Of a stretch of DNA of 64,000 bases, positions 16,799 through 25,738 are shown piece after piece. The DNA comes from Bacteroidota bacterium (GTDB lineage: Bacteria > Bacteroidota > Bacteroidia > UBA4408): the NCBI GenBank assembly GCA_963169745.1, contig CAUJCU010000017.1:186001-250000 (forward strand). The letters are read 5' to 3'. Each line of letters begins with the position of its first letter. The stretch's first letter is position 1. A program made the position numbers and the translations under genes. The notes beneath the pieces are model-generated. The model was not told the origin of the DNA and did not search any database. It saw only the letters and a program-made list of their open reading frames with translations.

Positions 16799-17893
16799 AT
16801 GGCTAATAGCAGCCTTACTATAAGTACTTCTGAAAAAAATATTTTACCCGAACTATATGGGCTAAGGGCAATCAGTATTTTGATGGTAATTACCTATCAC
16901 TTGCAATTAAAATATCACTTATTTGAAGTCGTTTATCAAAATAAATATTATTTTTTATATCCTTTTATTGCCTTAATTACTGATGGCCATTTAGGGGTTA
17001 ATGTTTTTTTTGTTATTTCCGGTTTTTTAATTACTTCAATACTATTGGAAGAAGAAAAGAGAAGCAAAACAGTTTCTTTAAAGAAATTCTATTTCAGACG
17101 AATCTTACGTATTTTTCCTGCTTATTATTTTTTGCTCTTTATACTCTTTATTTTGCAAAAGAAGTCGGTATTGTATATCAGTCCGGACTCATGGTTAACA
17201 GCACTAACCTACACCAAATATATAAACTGGCACCTTGATTGGTTTACAGCTCATGCCTGGTCATTAAGTATTGAGGAGCAATTTTATCTTTTATTTCCAT
17301 TTCTTTTTCTAGCTGGAGATAAACTCCGAAAAGGGATTACCATTTTTCTTGTTTTAGTAGTTCCCTTAATAAGAATATACTATCACTACTACCCTATTTT
17401 TTGGATGAATGACTTGACCCTGTTTCAAAGAATGGACAGTATTGCCACAGGCTGTTTTGTTGCATTTTACAGGAGTACTCTTTTAACCTATTTAAGGCCT
17501 CGATTTAAAATTCTTTTTTTGGCATCGGTAATAGGGATTTTTGCACTCTATTTTGTACCTTTAATCAACTTATATGTAAACCACACTCTTAACTTTTTAA
17601 TTATCCCATTAGGCTTAACTCATGGAACTTTAGCCAATATTTTTATTGCTGTTATTTTACTTTACTCGGTGTATGGTGAAAAAAGAAAATGGCATCATCT
17701 TCTTAACGCTGCCCCCTTTTACTATATTGGTTTATGGTCGTACAGTTTATATCTCTGGCAACAGTTATTTTTAAGTGGATTAAATTCACCATTAACGCAA
17801 TGGCCTCAAAATATCTTATACTTATTTTTTGCAGCTTTGTTCTCTTTTTATTGTATTGAAAAGCCTTTTTTAAGGCTTAAACAAAATTTATAA
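16799..17893 (+). CDS. Acyltransferase 3 family integral membrane protein (OafA-like)
   Basis: 364-residue inner-membrane protein with about ten hydrophobic segments. The family signature is at the start: ELYGLRAISILMVITYHLQ, containing the catalytic-type His at about residue 35, and later WSLSIEEQFYLLFP at about 157-170. Members transfer acetyl or other acyl groups to exported sugars such as O-antigen or peptidoglycan. It lacks the extra C-terminal SGNH domain of longer OafA types. It stands alone, so the acceptor sugar is unknown. Confidence 0.9.
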   Translation: MANSSLTISTSEKNILPELYGLRAISILMVITYHLQLKYHLFEVVYQNKYYFLYPFIALITDGHLGVNVFFVISGFLITSILLEEEKRSKTVSLKKFYFRRILRIFPAYYFLLFILFILQKKSVLYISPDSWLTALTYTKYINWHLDWFTAHAWSLSIEEQFYLLFPFLFLAGDKLRKGITIFLVLVVPLIRIYYHYYPIFWMNDLTLFQRMDSIATGCFVAFYRSTLLTYLRPRFKILFLASVIGIFALYFVPLINLYVNHTLNFLIIPLGLTHGTLANIFIAVILLYSVYGEKRKWHHLLNAAPFYYIGLWSYSLYLWQQLFLSGLNSPLTQWPQNILYLFFAALFSFYCIEKPFLRLKQNL

Positions 17894-17894
17894 A

Positions 17895-17920
17895 CCCTAA
17901 AAGCAATTTTCGTTTTAGGG
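17895..17920 (+). terminator. Hairpin after the acyltransferase gene
   Basis: CCCTAAAA and TTTTAGGG form an 8-bp stem starting 1 base after the stop. A T-run is missing, so terminator function is only likely. A second small hairpin (ATACACG/CGTGTAT) follows at 17941-17958. Confidence 0.5.
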
Positions 17921-18005
17921 ATATAAACACATCTTAAAATATACACGTATGCGTGTATTCTAACTATTGATAATGAAAGTAGGTTTAATAACCTCTTAGA
18001 TAATA

Positions 18006-18239
18006 TTATTTGCTGTCGGTGCAAGTTACAGTTGCTCCATTATCGGTAGCGGCTGCTGCATTTACGGTGCTGCGGTAATTGTCCAATACTTTTTTGTTGC
18101 CGCACTGTTCGGGGTAAGTTTTTACACTATCCTTTCCGGCTATTTGGTATTGGTATGAGCACGTTGTGCATTTGGTACACGAAGCAAAAATCATAGCACT
18201 TAATGCTGTTGCAGCAAATAGGGTAAATAGTTTTTTCAT
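18006..18239 (-). CDS. Cys-rich small lipoprotein, third of a tandem family
   Basis: 77 residues. The lipoprotein signal peptide ends MIFASC, so Cys21 is the lipidation site. The mature part follows the same plan as its two upstream neighbours: Cys-x-Lys-Cys-x-x-Cys directly at the lipidated end (CTKCTTC), then QCGNKK in the middle and TVTCTD near the end. Five cysteines in all. It lies 42 bases downstream of the second copy. The position of CxxC next to the membrane suggests metal or thiol chemistry in the periplasm, but I know no characterised member. Confidence 0.8.
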   Translation of the reverse strand: MKKLFTLFAATALSAMIFASCTKCTTCSYQYQIAGKDSVKTYPEQCGNKKVLDNYRSTVNAAAATDNGATVTCTDSK

Positions 18240-18281
18240 CTTATGTTCTTCTAGTAATGTTTATTATGGGCTTGTTTTGTT

Positions 18282-18515
18282 TTAAAATAATGTGGTTTTT
18301 CGTTCCACACATTGTACTTTGTTTCCATTAGGATTAACAATTTCTTCGTAATGTTTCCTGCGCTCCTCAATATACTTCTTTTTCCCGCATATTTCGGGCC
18401 ATTCTATAACTTTTGTGCCACCGGCATCTGTTTCGGTACACTCTACACATTTATGGCATGCGGTAGTGGCTGTAATCACTAGGAGTAAAAGAGCTAACCG
18501 GATTTTCTTCTGCAT
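18282..18515 (-). CDS. Cys-rich small lipoprotein, second of a tandem family
   Basis: 77 residues. Signal peptide of lipoprotein type ending ATTAC (Cys20), then HKCVEC, ICGKKK in the middle and KVQCVE near the C-terminus, so the five Cys positions match the flanking copies although most other residues differ. Its start codon follows the stop of the first copy by only 2 bases, which indicates co-transcription. Its charged middle part (EERRKHYEEIV) is unlike the others. Function unknown. Confidence 0.8.
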   Translation of the reverse strand: MQKKIRLALLLLVITATTACHKCVECTETDAGGTKVIEWPEICGKKKYIEERRKHYEEIVNPNGNKVQCVERKTTLF

Positions 18516-18517
18516 TT

Positions 18518-18748
18518 TTATTTATCTTTATCTACACATTGAGCTGTTGTTCCGTAGCGCTGTGCATCATCCGAAACAAGCTTCTTAAAAGTTGTAATAT
18601 CTTTACTTTTCTTACTGCAATAATCTCCGGTGTATGGCTTTATACCTGGCGCGCTATAGCTGCAAGTAACACATTTTTTACACGAACTAAGTAAGGTAAA
18701 ACCTAAAATTAAACTTAATCCCCAAAAAAATAATTTCATATTTCCCAA
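18518..18748 (-). CDS. Cys-rich small lipoprotein, first of a tandem family
   Basis: 76 residues. The signal peptide ends TLLSSC; the lipidated Cys is followed by KKCVTCSYS, then DYCSKK and TAQCVD, giving the shared C-x-K-C-x-x-C ... C-[GS]-x-K-[KS] ... [QT]-C-[TV] plan. It is the promoter-proximal gene of the three. The Met at 18739 (MKLFFWG) is an equally good start and gives a cleaner signal peptide. Sequence divergence between copies is high outside the cysteines and lysines, so the duplication is old and the spacing of cysteines appears to be conserved. Confidence 0.8.
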   Translation of the reverse strand: MGNMKLFFWGLSLILGFTLLSSCKKCVTCSYSAPGIKPYTGDYCSKKSKDITTFKKLVSDDAQRYGTTAQCVDKDK

Positions 18749-18937
18749 TTTTTCGTGGCTAAATTAATAAAAAAACAAAATCGAATTTATTTTTATAGCT
18801 AATATCCATAAGGTGCCCTTAAAAACATGAATTTAGTTAAGTCATCAATTTTACAATAAACCGTAGGTCAATAAGAAATTAACAACTCTTTACACTTGCT
18901 GCTTTATAAAATTCTGTTAATTCGTAACACTAATAAT

Positions 18938-19423
18938 ATGACAGGCATTGTAAAACATAAACTTAGCGAGAGTGAAGAAGAAAGTACACTTATTGCCATA
19001 GTATCTTCTTCGCCTGGGTACTCATTATGCTGGCACATGAACAAGTTGCTGCAATGGAACTTATACAGAACCAAAGACTGTGCTATTGAAATTATTGAAA
19101 AAAAGAATCAAAAATTAAAAGTGCAAAATTTGTTTTCGGAAGAAAATGATTTTGTTAATCAGGGCAAAGAATACTCTATACACCAAGCATTTAAATATAG
19201 TGATGAGGCGCAGTTTATTGATTATTATTTTATGTCAAATAAAGGGAGCAAAACCTATTTAGAACCCATTCATAAAAAAGTAAGCTTTTTTCTCGAAATT
19301 TTTGGAAATCATACAGAATCGCCAGAAGAATTGATTTTTAAGTTAAATACTTTAGATATTGTTGATCTGGCCTTTATCATTCCTCAAGAAAGTATTATAA
19401 ATAAGCATAAGCTGTATTTATAA
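18938..19423 (+). CDS. IPExxxVDY-type small protein upstream of pyk
   Basis: 161-residue cytoplasmic protein of the type that precedes pyruvate kinase in many Bacteroidota. Family members are named for an IPExxxVDY-like motif; here the corresponding end reads IPQESIINKHKLYL, so the motif is degenerate. I chose the Met at 18938 because the preceding residues of the longer frame (from 18896) fall in a typical AT-rich leader. It ends 69 bases before pyk and is probably in the same transcript. Its function is not known; constant linkage suggests a role linked to pyruvate kinase. Confidence 0.65.
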   Translation: MTGIVKHKLSESEEESTLIAIVSSSPGYSLCWHMNKLLQWNLYRTKDCAIEIIEKKNQKLKVQNLFSEENDFVNQGKEYSIHQAFKYSDEAQFIDYYFMSNKGSKTYLEPIHKKVSFFLEIFGNHTESPEELIFKLNTLDIVDLAFIIPQESIINKHKLYL

Positions 19424-19492
19424 ATGATGAATGTCATAATATAGTGTCAGTTATACACTTTAAAAAAATATTAATACGTTTGTAAAAAAATT

Positions 19493-20917
19493 ATGGAACA
19501 TTGGACAAAAACAAAAATTGTGGCAACACTTGGCCCGGCTTCAAGTGAGCGTTCTATTTTAAGCGCTATGTTTGATGCAGGACTGGATGTAGCCCGCATT
19601 AACTCTTCTCATGGAAGTTATGAAACGCATCAGCAAACCATTGATTTAATTCGTGATTTAAACCATGCTAAAAAAAATAATGTTGCCATTTTGGTTGATT
19701 TGCAAGGCCCTAAATTAAGGATAGGGACCGTAGCCGATAATGAAGTTCTTTTAGAAGAGGGTAAAACTATTGAGATTACAACACACGAATGTGTTGGAAA
19801 CGCTGAAAGAATATACATTACCTATCCTGAATTTCCAAAAGATGTGAAAGTGGATGATATTGTGAAAATTGATGATGGGAAATTAAAATTAAAAGTAACC
19901 AGTACAAACAGGAAAGATCTGGTTAAGGCTGTAATTGTTAATGGAGGCATCCTATCTTCAAAGAAAGGAGTTAATTTACCCAATACAAAAATTTCGCTTC
20001 CCTCGCTTACACCAAAAGATATTCAGGATTTAGCTTTCGCCTTAAACAATAATGTGGAATGGATTGGCTTGTCGTTTGTACGCTCCGTAACCGATGTTTT
20101 AGATTTAAAAGAACGGATAAAGGAAGCTCGCAAAACCACACGGGTTATTGCAAAAATTGAAAAGCCCGAAGCTATAGCAGAAATAGATCAAATAATTGAT
20201 ATGGCCGATGGGGTAATGGTGGCACGAGGAGATTTAGGTGTAGAGTTACCCTTAGAGAAAGTACCCCTAATTCAAAAAATGATTGTAGAAAAATGTATTA
20301 AAGCTTCAAAGCCGGTAATAATTGCTACACAAATGATGGAAAGTATGATCCTGAATTATACTCCTACAAGAGCAGAAGTTAATGATGTGGCCAACGCTGT
20401 ATTAGATGGGGCCGATTCGGTAATGTTAAGTGGTGAAACTTCTGTAGGAAAATACCCAATACAAGTAATACAACACATGAATCGTATTATTGCTGCTGTG
20501 GAACGAGAAGCAAATATTTATTTTAAAGAACATCCTCCGGGAGTAAAAAATCAAACATTTATTTCTGATTCTATATGCTTTAATGCTTGCGTTATGGCTA
20601 AACACAGTGATGCAAAAGGTATTGTTAGCATGACCAACAGCGGTTATACAGCGTTTAAATTAAGCAGTCATCGTCCTAAAGCCAATATATTTATTTTTAC
20701 TGATAACTTTTCGTTACTTAACACTCTAAATTTAGTTTGGGGGGTAAGGGGTTTTTATTATGATAAATATGAAAGTACCGATAATACCATTGAGGATGTT
20801 AAAATATTTTTGAAAAAACACCATTTAGTTAAAGAAAGTGATTTATTAATTCATATAGCAAGTATTCCAATGAAAGATAGAGGTCGTGCCAATATGATTA
20901 AATTAGGGATGGTGTAA
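19493..20917 (+). CDS. pyk: Pyruvate kinase
   Basis: 474-residue glycolytic enzyme converting phosphoenolpyruvate and ADP to pyruvate and ATP. Signatures include KTKIVATLGPAS at the start, IAKIEKPEAI with the catalytic Lys near residue 223, MVARGDLGVELPLEKVP at about 242-258 for metal binding, and TQMMESM followed by PTRAEVNDVANAVLDGADSVMLSGET. Length matches bacterial PykF. TACGTTTG at 19475-19482 matches the minus-7 consensus only 10 bases before the ATG, so a near-leaderless second transcript is possible. Confidence 0.98.
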   Translation: MEHWTKTKIVATLGPASSERSILSAMFDAGLDVARINSSHGSYETHQQTIDLIRDLNHAKKNNVAILVDLQGPKLRIGTVADNEVLLEEGKTIEITTHECVGNAERIYITYPEFPKDVKVDDIVKIDDGKLKLKVTSTNRKDLVKAVIVNGGILSSKKGVNLPNTKISLPSLTPKDIQDLAFALNNNVEWIGLSFVRSVTDVLDLKERIKEARKTTRVIAKIEKPEAIAEIDQIIDMADGVMVARGDLGVELPLEKVPLIQKMIVEKCIKASKPVIIATQMMESMILNYTPTRAEVNDVANAVLDGADSVMLSGETSVGKYPIQVIQHMNRIIAAVEREANIYFKEHPPGVKNQTFISDSICFNACVMAKHSDAKGIVSMTNSGYTAFKLSSHRPKANIFIFTDNFSLLNTLNLVWGVRGFYYDKYESTDNTIEDVKIFLKKHHLVKESDLLIHIASIPMKDRGRANMIKLGMV

Positions 20918-20961
20918 TAATATTTTTTTGACTTTTCTGATTAATCCTCTAAGTTTGAACC

Positions 20962-21585
20962 ATGAAACAAATAAACACCAAACTAATACTTGTAGCTCTA
21001 ATCTTATTTGTAGCTCCCCTATTCGTTAAAGCACAAGAAAAAGTAACCATGATGAATGGTAATATTCTATTTGTTACCGTAAAAGATACTTTAGGTGAAT
21101 TTGTTAAAATGTCAGATCCTGAGGCAAAAAAAGTAGAAGATGTAGCCATTGAAAAAAGCAGAATTTTCTCAATTTTATTTTCAGACGGAAGAGAATATTT
21201 TGTTTATCAACAAGATACGCTCTCTGAAGAAAATTATTTAAGTGCTGAAGAAATGCGTAGCTACATTACAGGAATGCATGATGCTAACAGTCATTATAGA
21301 GCTCCCTGGGCCTTTTGGGGTAGTTTTGGAATTGGAGCTGCTTCGGGGGTTGTTTTTCCTGCCTTTATTTCGCCATTAGTTGCTGGTGCAGGTGCTTTTC
21401 TTTTTGGTTCGAGTTGGATTAAAATAAACCGAAGACATATTTCAGACCCAAAATTTCTTAAAGACCCTAACTACATTAGTGGATACGAAAATGGTGCTCG
21501 ACAGCAAAGAGTTCAGAATGTGATAAAAGGTGCTGTTGTGGGTGTTTTAATTGGTGCCGGAGCACGATATACGCTTCTATATTAA
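20962..21585 (+). CDS. Secreted or membrane protein of unknown function
   Basis: 207 residues. It has a signal peptide (LILVALILFVAPLFVKAQ), then an about 75-residue domain starting KVTMMNGNILFVTVKDT that resembles the short beta-rich domains many Bacteroidota put in front of membrane segments. Two Gly/Ala-rich hydrophobic segments follow, at about 115-145 and 185-205 (GVVFPAFISPLVAGAGAFLF; GAVVGVLIGAGARY). The Gly-rich helices resemble membrane-spanning segments with a small cytoplasmic tail. It is 44 bases after pyk on the same strand. I do not recognise a family with known function. Confidence 0.7.
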   Translation: MKQINTKLILVALILFVAPLFVKAQEKVTMMNGNILFVTVKDTLGEFVKMSDPEAKKVEDVAIEKSRIFSILFSDGREYFVYQQDTLSEENYLSAEEMRSYITGMHDANSHYRAPWAFWGSFGIGAASGVVFPAFISPLVAGAGAFLFGSSWIKINRRHISDPKFLKDPNYISGYENGARQQRVQNVIKGAVVGVLIGAGARYTLLY

Positions 21586-21896
21586 TATTTGATTACATTA
21601 AATCTAATCACCTTTGGTGTTTACAAAGTTCTTGTAAAGTTTCAAAGAGCATTGGTATGAATCTGTTTTCAAAAACTGAAAACTGTACTAAAATTATTTT
21701 GAGCTTCAACTTTTTTGTTCCATTTGCTTTTATGATATATAATTTTAAAAGAATTATTGGGTAAAAGTATTTCTTAATGAATTATGCAAAAAGCATCATA
21801 TCTTTCAATACACAGATTGTTCTAATGCATTTACTTCTTTATTTTATTGGAATTAATGTGCATATTGCTTAGTTATTAAATAACAAACAACATTAC
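21586..21896. other. Gene-free stretch
   Basis: About 310 AT-rich bases between a plus-strand and a minus-strand gene that both end here. I see no reading frame, clear hairpin terminator or repeat. Confidence 0.4.
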
Positions 21897-22145
21897 TTAG
21901 TTGCTTTTGTATTCCGTTTCATCCAAAATTTCTTGAACCCTGCCAATTTTGCGGTTATCTAATACAACTTTAATTCCTCGGCTATGATAGGCGGCACTGG
22001 TAAGTATCCATTGAATTTTCCCAATCGTTCTTTTTCCTGTTTTTTGATCTTTTTTGAGTACCACTGCAACAGGTAAGCCAATATGAAGTTTAGCACGATA
22101 ATGAGCCGGATTGTTATCTTTGTCTAGTAGCATAGTAATTGACAA
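21897..22145 (-). CDS. YwbE family protein (DUF2196)
   Basis: 82-residue cytoplasmic protein. The core resembles YwbE: GLPVAVVLKKDQKTGKRT at about 27-44, ILTSAAYHSRGIKVVLDN and IGRVQEIL near the end. This small beta-barrel-like domain is found in many bacteria and its role is unknown; a nucleic-acid or translation role has been suggested from its fold, not shown. It is divergent from hemJ with only 19 bases between start codons. An alternative start is the Met at 22133. Confidence 0.8.
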   Translation of the reverse strand: MSITMLLDKDNNPAHYRAKLHIGLPVAVVLKKDQKTGKRTIGKIQWILTSAAYHSRGIKVVLDNRKIGRVQEILDETEYKSN

Positions 22146-22164
22146 AAGTATAATTTTGCACGAT

Positions 22165-22695
22165 ATGAATTATTTATATCTAAAAGCATTACACATAATT
22201 TTTGTGGTTACTTGGTTCTCGGGTTTATTTTACATTGTTCGGTTGTTTATTTACGATGTTGAAGCCAATCAAAAAAAAGAACCCGAGCGCAGTTTTTTAA
22301 TTTCACAATTACAGCTTATGCAAAAAAGACTATGGTATGGTATTACATGGCCTTCTGCTGTTCTTGTATGGATTTTTGGGTTGTTGCTCTTAATTACCAA
22401 TTGGTCATTTATACACATGCCCTGGTTTCATGTTAAGCTTATTTTAGTGCTGTTGCTAAGCTTGTATCATGGTTTGTGTGGCATCATACTAAAACAATTA
22501 AAAAACAATATTTATCGTTATAGCTCTACACAACTTCGTTTATGGAATGAATTAGCAACTGTTTTTTTAGTTGCTATTGTATTTTTGGTAGAGCTGCAAG
22601 ATGCATTAAACTGGTTGTGGGCTATACTGGGCTTGCTTATTGTAAGTATATTGTTGTTATATGGAGTTTACCTGTACAAAAAAATTCGCAGGTAA
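22165..22695 (+). CDS. hemJ: Protoporphyrinogen oxidase HemJ (CopD-like)
   Basis: 176-residue inner-membrane protein with four or five transmembrane helices, of the HemJ family that oxidises protoporphyrinogen IX in haem synthesis. The conserved beginning YLYLKALHIIFVVTWFSGLF contains the invariant His (about residue 9), followed by LFIYD and later MQKRLWYGITWPSAV and HVKLILVLLLSLYH. The Met at 22165 is chosen because the homology starts there. TAATTTTG at 22151-22158 is a good minus-7 element but would leave nearly no leader. A strong terminator follows. Confidence 0.9.
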   Translation: MNYLYLKALHIIFVVTWFSGLFYIVRLFIYDVEANQKKEPERSFLISQLQLMQKRLWYGITWPSAVLVWIFGLLLLITNWSFIHMPWFHVKLILVLLLSLYHGLCGIILKQLKNNIYRYSSTQLRLWNELATVFLVAIVFLVELQDALNWLWAILGLLIVSILLLYGVYLYKKIRR

Positions 22696-22696
22696 T

Positions 22697-22734
22697 AAAA
22701 AAGCCGAACTACAAAGCAGTTCGGCTTTTTTATT
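22697..22734. terminator. Bidirectional terminator between hemJ and a T9SS gene
   Basis: AAAAAAGCCGAACT and AGTTCGGCTTTTTT form a 14-bp stem around a 7-base loop. T-runs on both sides let it serve hemJ and the convergent minus-strand gene. Confidence 0.93.
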
Positions 22735-22748
22735 CTTTTTTATAAGGT

Positions 22749-23612
22749 CTACCTAAGCAGTATTTTGTGATGCGCTATGTGGCTGTTTTGTGTAGTTTTA
22801 ATCACATACATTCCTTTACTCCATAAAGCAGTATTGATATGCATATAATTGTAAAATTGACCCCTATAAATCAATTTTCCTGAAAGGTCCATAATTTGAA
22901 CAGAAGTATGTGCTGTTTGGTCATTTTTGAAAATAATTTCATTGTCTTCACTAGCAAAAACAGTTATTGAGGTGCTTGGGATTTGTTCACTTAATCCTGT
23001 TGTTACAACAGGGTGATTAACAACTACACTATCCATATCGATTATAAATTCATCACCAACATTTCCCTGAAAGTATGAGAACTTAAAGTAAGCTGTTTTG
23101 CCATCGTATGCACCCAGTGGAAACGTAATTTTCTGATAACCGGCACTATCAATATGGTTTAACATACTTACACGACCAATTTCAGCCGTAGGCTCTGGAT
23201 TTGGCCCATCATAAGGGAATATGGTAATTCTATAACCCCCATTAAAAGTTAAGTCATGAGGCAAATTGGATGAACCATCTACAATACGATAATAAAGGCT
23301 TATTTCGGATGTGGGTGTTAAGTTTCCAATTAAAGGTGTTAGCACCGAATCCGTTGGAATGTTATCACTCAACTGAATGGACATAGATTGTGTATTGTTA
23401 ATACCTCGACCGGAAAAGACACTCACGTTACTTTGGTTGGCACCAAAAAAATTTCCGTTCATCCAACCCGCTTGCCCCTCAATAGTTTGAGACGCTGTTA
23501 AAGTATCAAAAGCCTGTTTAAAGGGGTATTGCGCAGTTACTCCAGGTTGTGCTTGTGCCACCAATCCGCAACAAAAAAGTGAAGCCACCAATAAAATAAA
23601 TTTTCTCATCAT
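22749..23612 (-). CDS. T9SS cargo protein with a jelly-roll-like domain
   Basis: 287 residues: signal peptide (FILLVASLFCCGLVAQAQ), a domain of about 170 residues resembling choice-of-anchor J sandwiches (PFKQAFDTLTASQTIEGQAGW; later DEFIIDMDSVVV), and a type A sorting domain at the end (VQIMDLSGKLIYRGQ; GMYVIKTTQNSHIAHHKILL). Choice-of-anchor J domains are found in secreted adhesins and peptidases of this phylum. There is no catalytic motif. Either of two Met codons (23612, 23609) can be the start. Confidence 0.82.
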   Translation of the reverse strand: MMRKFILLVASLFCCGLVAQAQPGVTAQYPFKQAFDTLTASQTIEGQAGWMNGNFFGANQSNVSVFSGRGINNTQSMSIQLSDNIPTDSVLTPLIGNLTPTSEISLYYRIVDGSSNLPHDLTFNGGYRITIFPYDGPNPEPTAEIGRVSMLNHIDSAGYQKITFPLGAYDGKTAYFKFSYFQGNVGDEFIIDMDSVVVNHPVVTTGLSEQIPSTSITVFASEDNEIIFKNDQTAHTSVQIMDLSGKLIYRGQFYNYMHINTALWSKGMYVIKTTQNSHIAHHKILLR

Positions 23613-23640
23613 TTTAATATTAGTTAAAAATACAAATATA

Positions 23641-24519
23641 TTAAAAAACAGGTTCTAAGATATATCCTTTAATTCGCAATAGGTTTAATACTCCTTTCTC
23701 ACCACCTAAATGAGCAGCGCCTACAGCAATAAATGTAGCTTGATTCTTTACTAAATTTTCAATAACCGGAATCCAGTTTTGGTTTCGGTTGTATAAAAAA
23801 GCATCTTCAAATCCCGAAAGGCCACTATCTTCAGCAGTAGTTATATCATGCAACTTTTCAATATTTTGCGATTTATACACTTGAATCATTTCATTAAAAA
23901 TACGAATATTGGCTTTCCCTTCTTTAATAGATTTAAGCATTTCACTTATTTGAGTTTCAACGGGTATGGTATCTAACACACTCATTTGCAAGGCAACAGA
24001 TTCAAGACCCACCTGGTTCATTTTATTTTTTTTCGCTTTTTTAGCAAAAACTTCTTCATAAGATTTGCTGTCTTTTAGTTGCTCTTTTAATAAAGCCGAT
24101 TGTAAATAAACTGGTTTTAAACGCGAATACAATTTCATTTTCAAACCCGATAATTTAACGCTATCGGTCATAAACGATTTAATAATCTGATATTCTTGTG
24201 GAGTACAAAAATCACTAATGGTTTTCCCATCGGGTAAAATCGCTGATTTTCCAACTACTTTTTTTGTTTCATTATCCATATTCAAATCAACTTCAAGGGC
24301 TAAGGTATTACACTCAGAAAACACTTTTTCAACTTGAGGCGACAGAAAAAAATCTTGTTTGGAAATTAAATGTATTGTTCCAAAAACATAAGATGGTTTA
24401 GACAGCCCCTGCCCCGATACTTTCCAACATAAAGCATTTGTGTTGGTAGTTTGGCTGAAACCGGAAAACGAAAACGTAATATAGAGTATAAAACTCCATG
24501 ATTTTATGTATTTTATCAT
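23641..24519 (-). CDS. TraB/GumN family protein
   Basis: 292-residue exported protein with a signal peptide (FILYITFSFSGFSQ). The TraB/GumN (Tiki-like) signatures are VFGTIHLISKQDFFLSPQ at about 45-62, with the conserved GxxH, LALEVDLNM further on, and FIAVGAAHLGGEKGVLNLL near the end with the second metal-binding His. Eukaryotic Tiki relatives are metallopeptidases; the bacterial substrate is not known. It begins 16 bases after the prfB stop is read in the opposite order, that is, it is the downstream neighbour on the minus strand with its own AT-rich start region. Confidence 0.85.
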   Translation of the reverse strand: MIKYIKSWSFILYITFSFSGFSQTTNTNALCWKVSGQGLSKPSYVFGTIHLISKQDFFLSPQVEKVFSECNTLALEVDLNMDNETKKVVGKSAILPDGKTISDFCTPQEYQIIKSFMTDSVKLSGLKMKLYSRLKPVYLQSALLKEQLKDSKSYEEVFAKKAKKNKMNQVGLESVALQMSVLDTIPVETQISEMLKSIKEGKANIRIFNEMIQVYKSQNIEKLHDITTAEDSGLSGFEDAFLYNRNQNWIPVIENLVKNQATFIAVGAAHLGGEKGVLNLLRIKGYILEPVF

Positions 24520-24535
24520 AATTTTAAAGCGTGTG

Positions 24536-25634
24536 TTAGTGATTTACCTTGTTTGAAAACTGCATTAAAAAAGCCTTAATTAAAAAATCAATATCTCCAT
24601 CCATAACTGCGCTCACATTACTTGTTTCTACATCAGTTCTTACATCTTTTACCAGTTTGTAAGGGTGCATTACATAATTACGTATTTGCGACCCCCATTC
24701 AATTTTCATTTTACTTCCTTCAATTGACTCTTGTGTTTCTTTGCGTTTACGAAGCTCTATTTCGTACAATTGGGATTTTAGCAAACGAATGGCATTTTCT
24801 TTATTTTGGAGTTGTGAACGGCTTTCCTGATTTTTAATTATTATTCCGGTGGGTTTATGATGCAGGCGTACAGCCGTTTCCACTTTATTTACATTTTGCC
24901 CTCCTGCCCCACCCGATCGAAATGTATCCCATTCAATATCTCCCATATTTACTTCTACTTCAATAGTATCATCAATTAAAGGATAGGCATACACAGAGGC
25001 AAAAGAAGTATGTCTTTTGGCATTGGAGTCAAAAGGTGAAATACGCACCAAACGATGAACTCCACTTTCTCCTTTTAAGTTCCCATAAGCAAAATCACCC
25101 AATATTTCAATTGTAACCGATTTTATTCCTGCTACATCACCTTCCTGATAATCGCTCTCTACTACTTGATAGCCATGACTTTCTGCCCACATCTTATACA
25201 TACGCAGCAACATACTTGCCCAGTCGCAACTTTCAGTACCTCCAGCCCCACTATTTATTGTAAGCACAGCACTTAAAACATCCTCTTTGCCACTCAGCAT
25301 GTTTTTAAACTCTAACTCTTCAACAGCTTTTAAACTCTGCTCAAAACTTTTTTCCAAATCTTCCTCATCTGTTAAACCCTCGTTAACAAATTCTTGCATC
25401 GTTAAAACATCTTCGGCAGCAGTTTTACAACGTGCAAATGCATCCGTCCATATTTTTTTTGATTGTAAGTACTTTAAGTGCTCCTCAGCTTTTTTAGGAT
25501 CCGACCAAAAATCAGGGGCTAAGGTTTTTTCTTCTGCTTCTTCAATTTCTTTTAACTTCCTATCAATGTCAAAGATACCTCCTCAGAGCTTCAACACGAT
25601 CTCTTAAATCCTTTAGTTGTTCATTTGTTATCAT
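24536..25634 (-). CDS. prfB: Peptide chain release factor 2 with +1 programmed frameshift
   Basis: 365 residues after frameshifting. Translation starts at the ATG at 25634 and runs 21 codons to CTT-TGA; the stop is at 25571-25569. The site AGGAGG-TAT-CTT-TGA-C (25583-25568) carries the internal Shine-Dalgarno sequence and slippery CTT, as in E. coli prfB. Skipping the T at 25571 continues at GAC and gives [15 protein letters not shown] and the rest. RF2 marks are SPF (recognition of UGA and UAA) in VRISPFDSN and GGQ (hydrolysis) in [14 protein letters not shown]. The shift makes RF2 control its own level: low RF2 slows termination at UGA and allows the shift. A simple frame search would miss the first 78 residues. 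Confidence 0.97.
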
Positions 25635-25738
25635 GGCACAAAAATAAATAAAGAATAGGCCGGTACAAATAAATTATTACTGATGTTTTAATAATTTATA
25701 ACATGTAACTAGGTTGCTGGAGCACTACATGAAAATTT

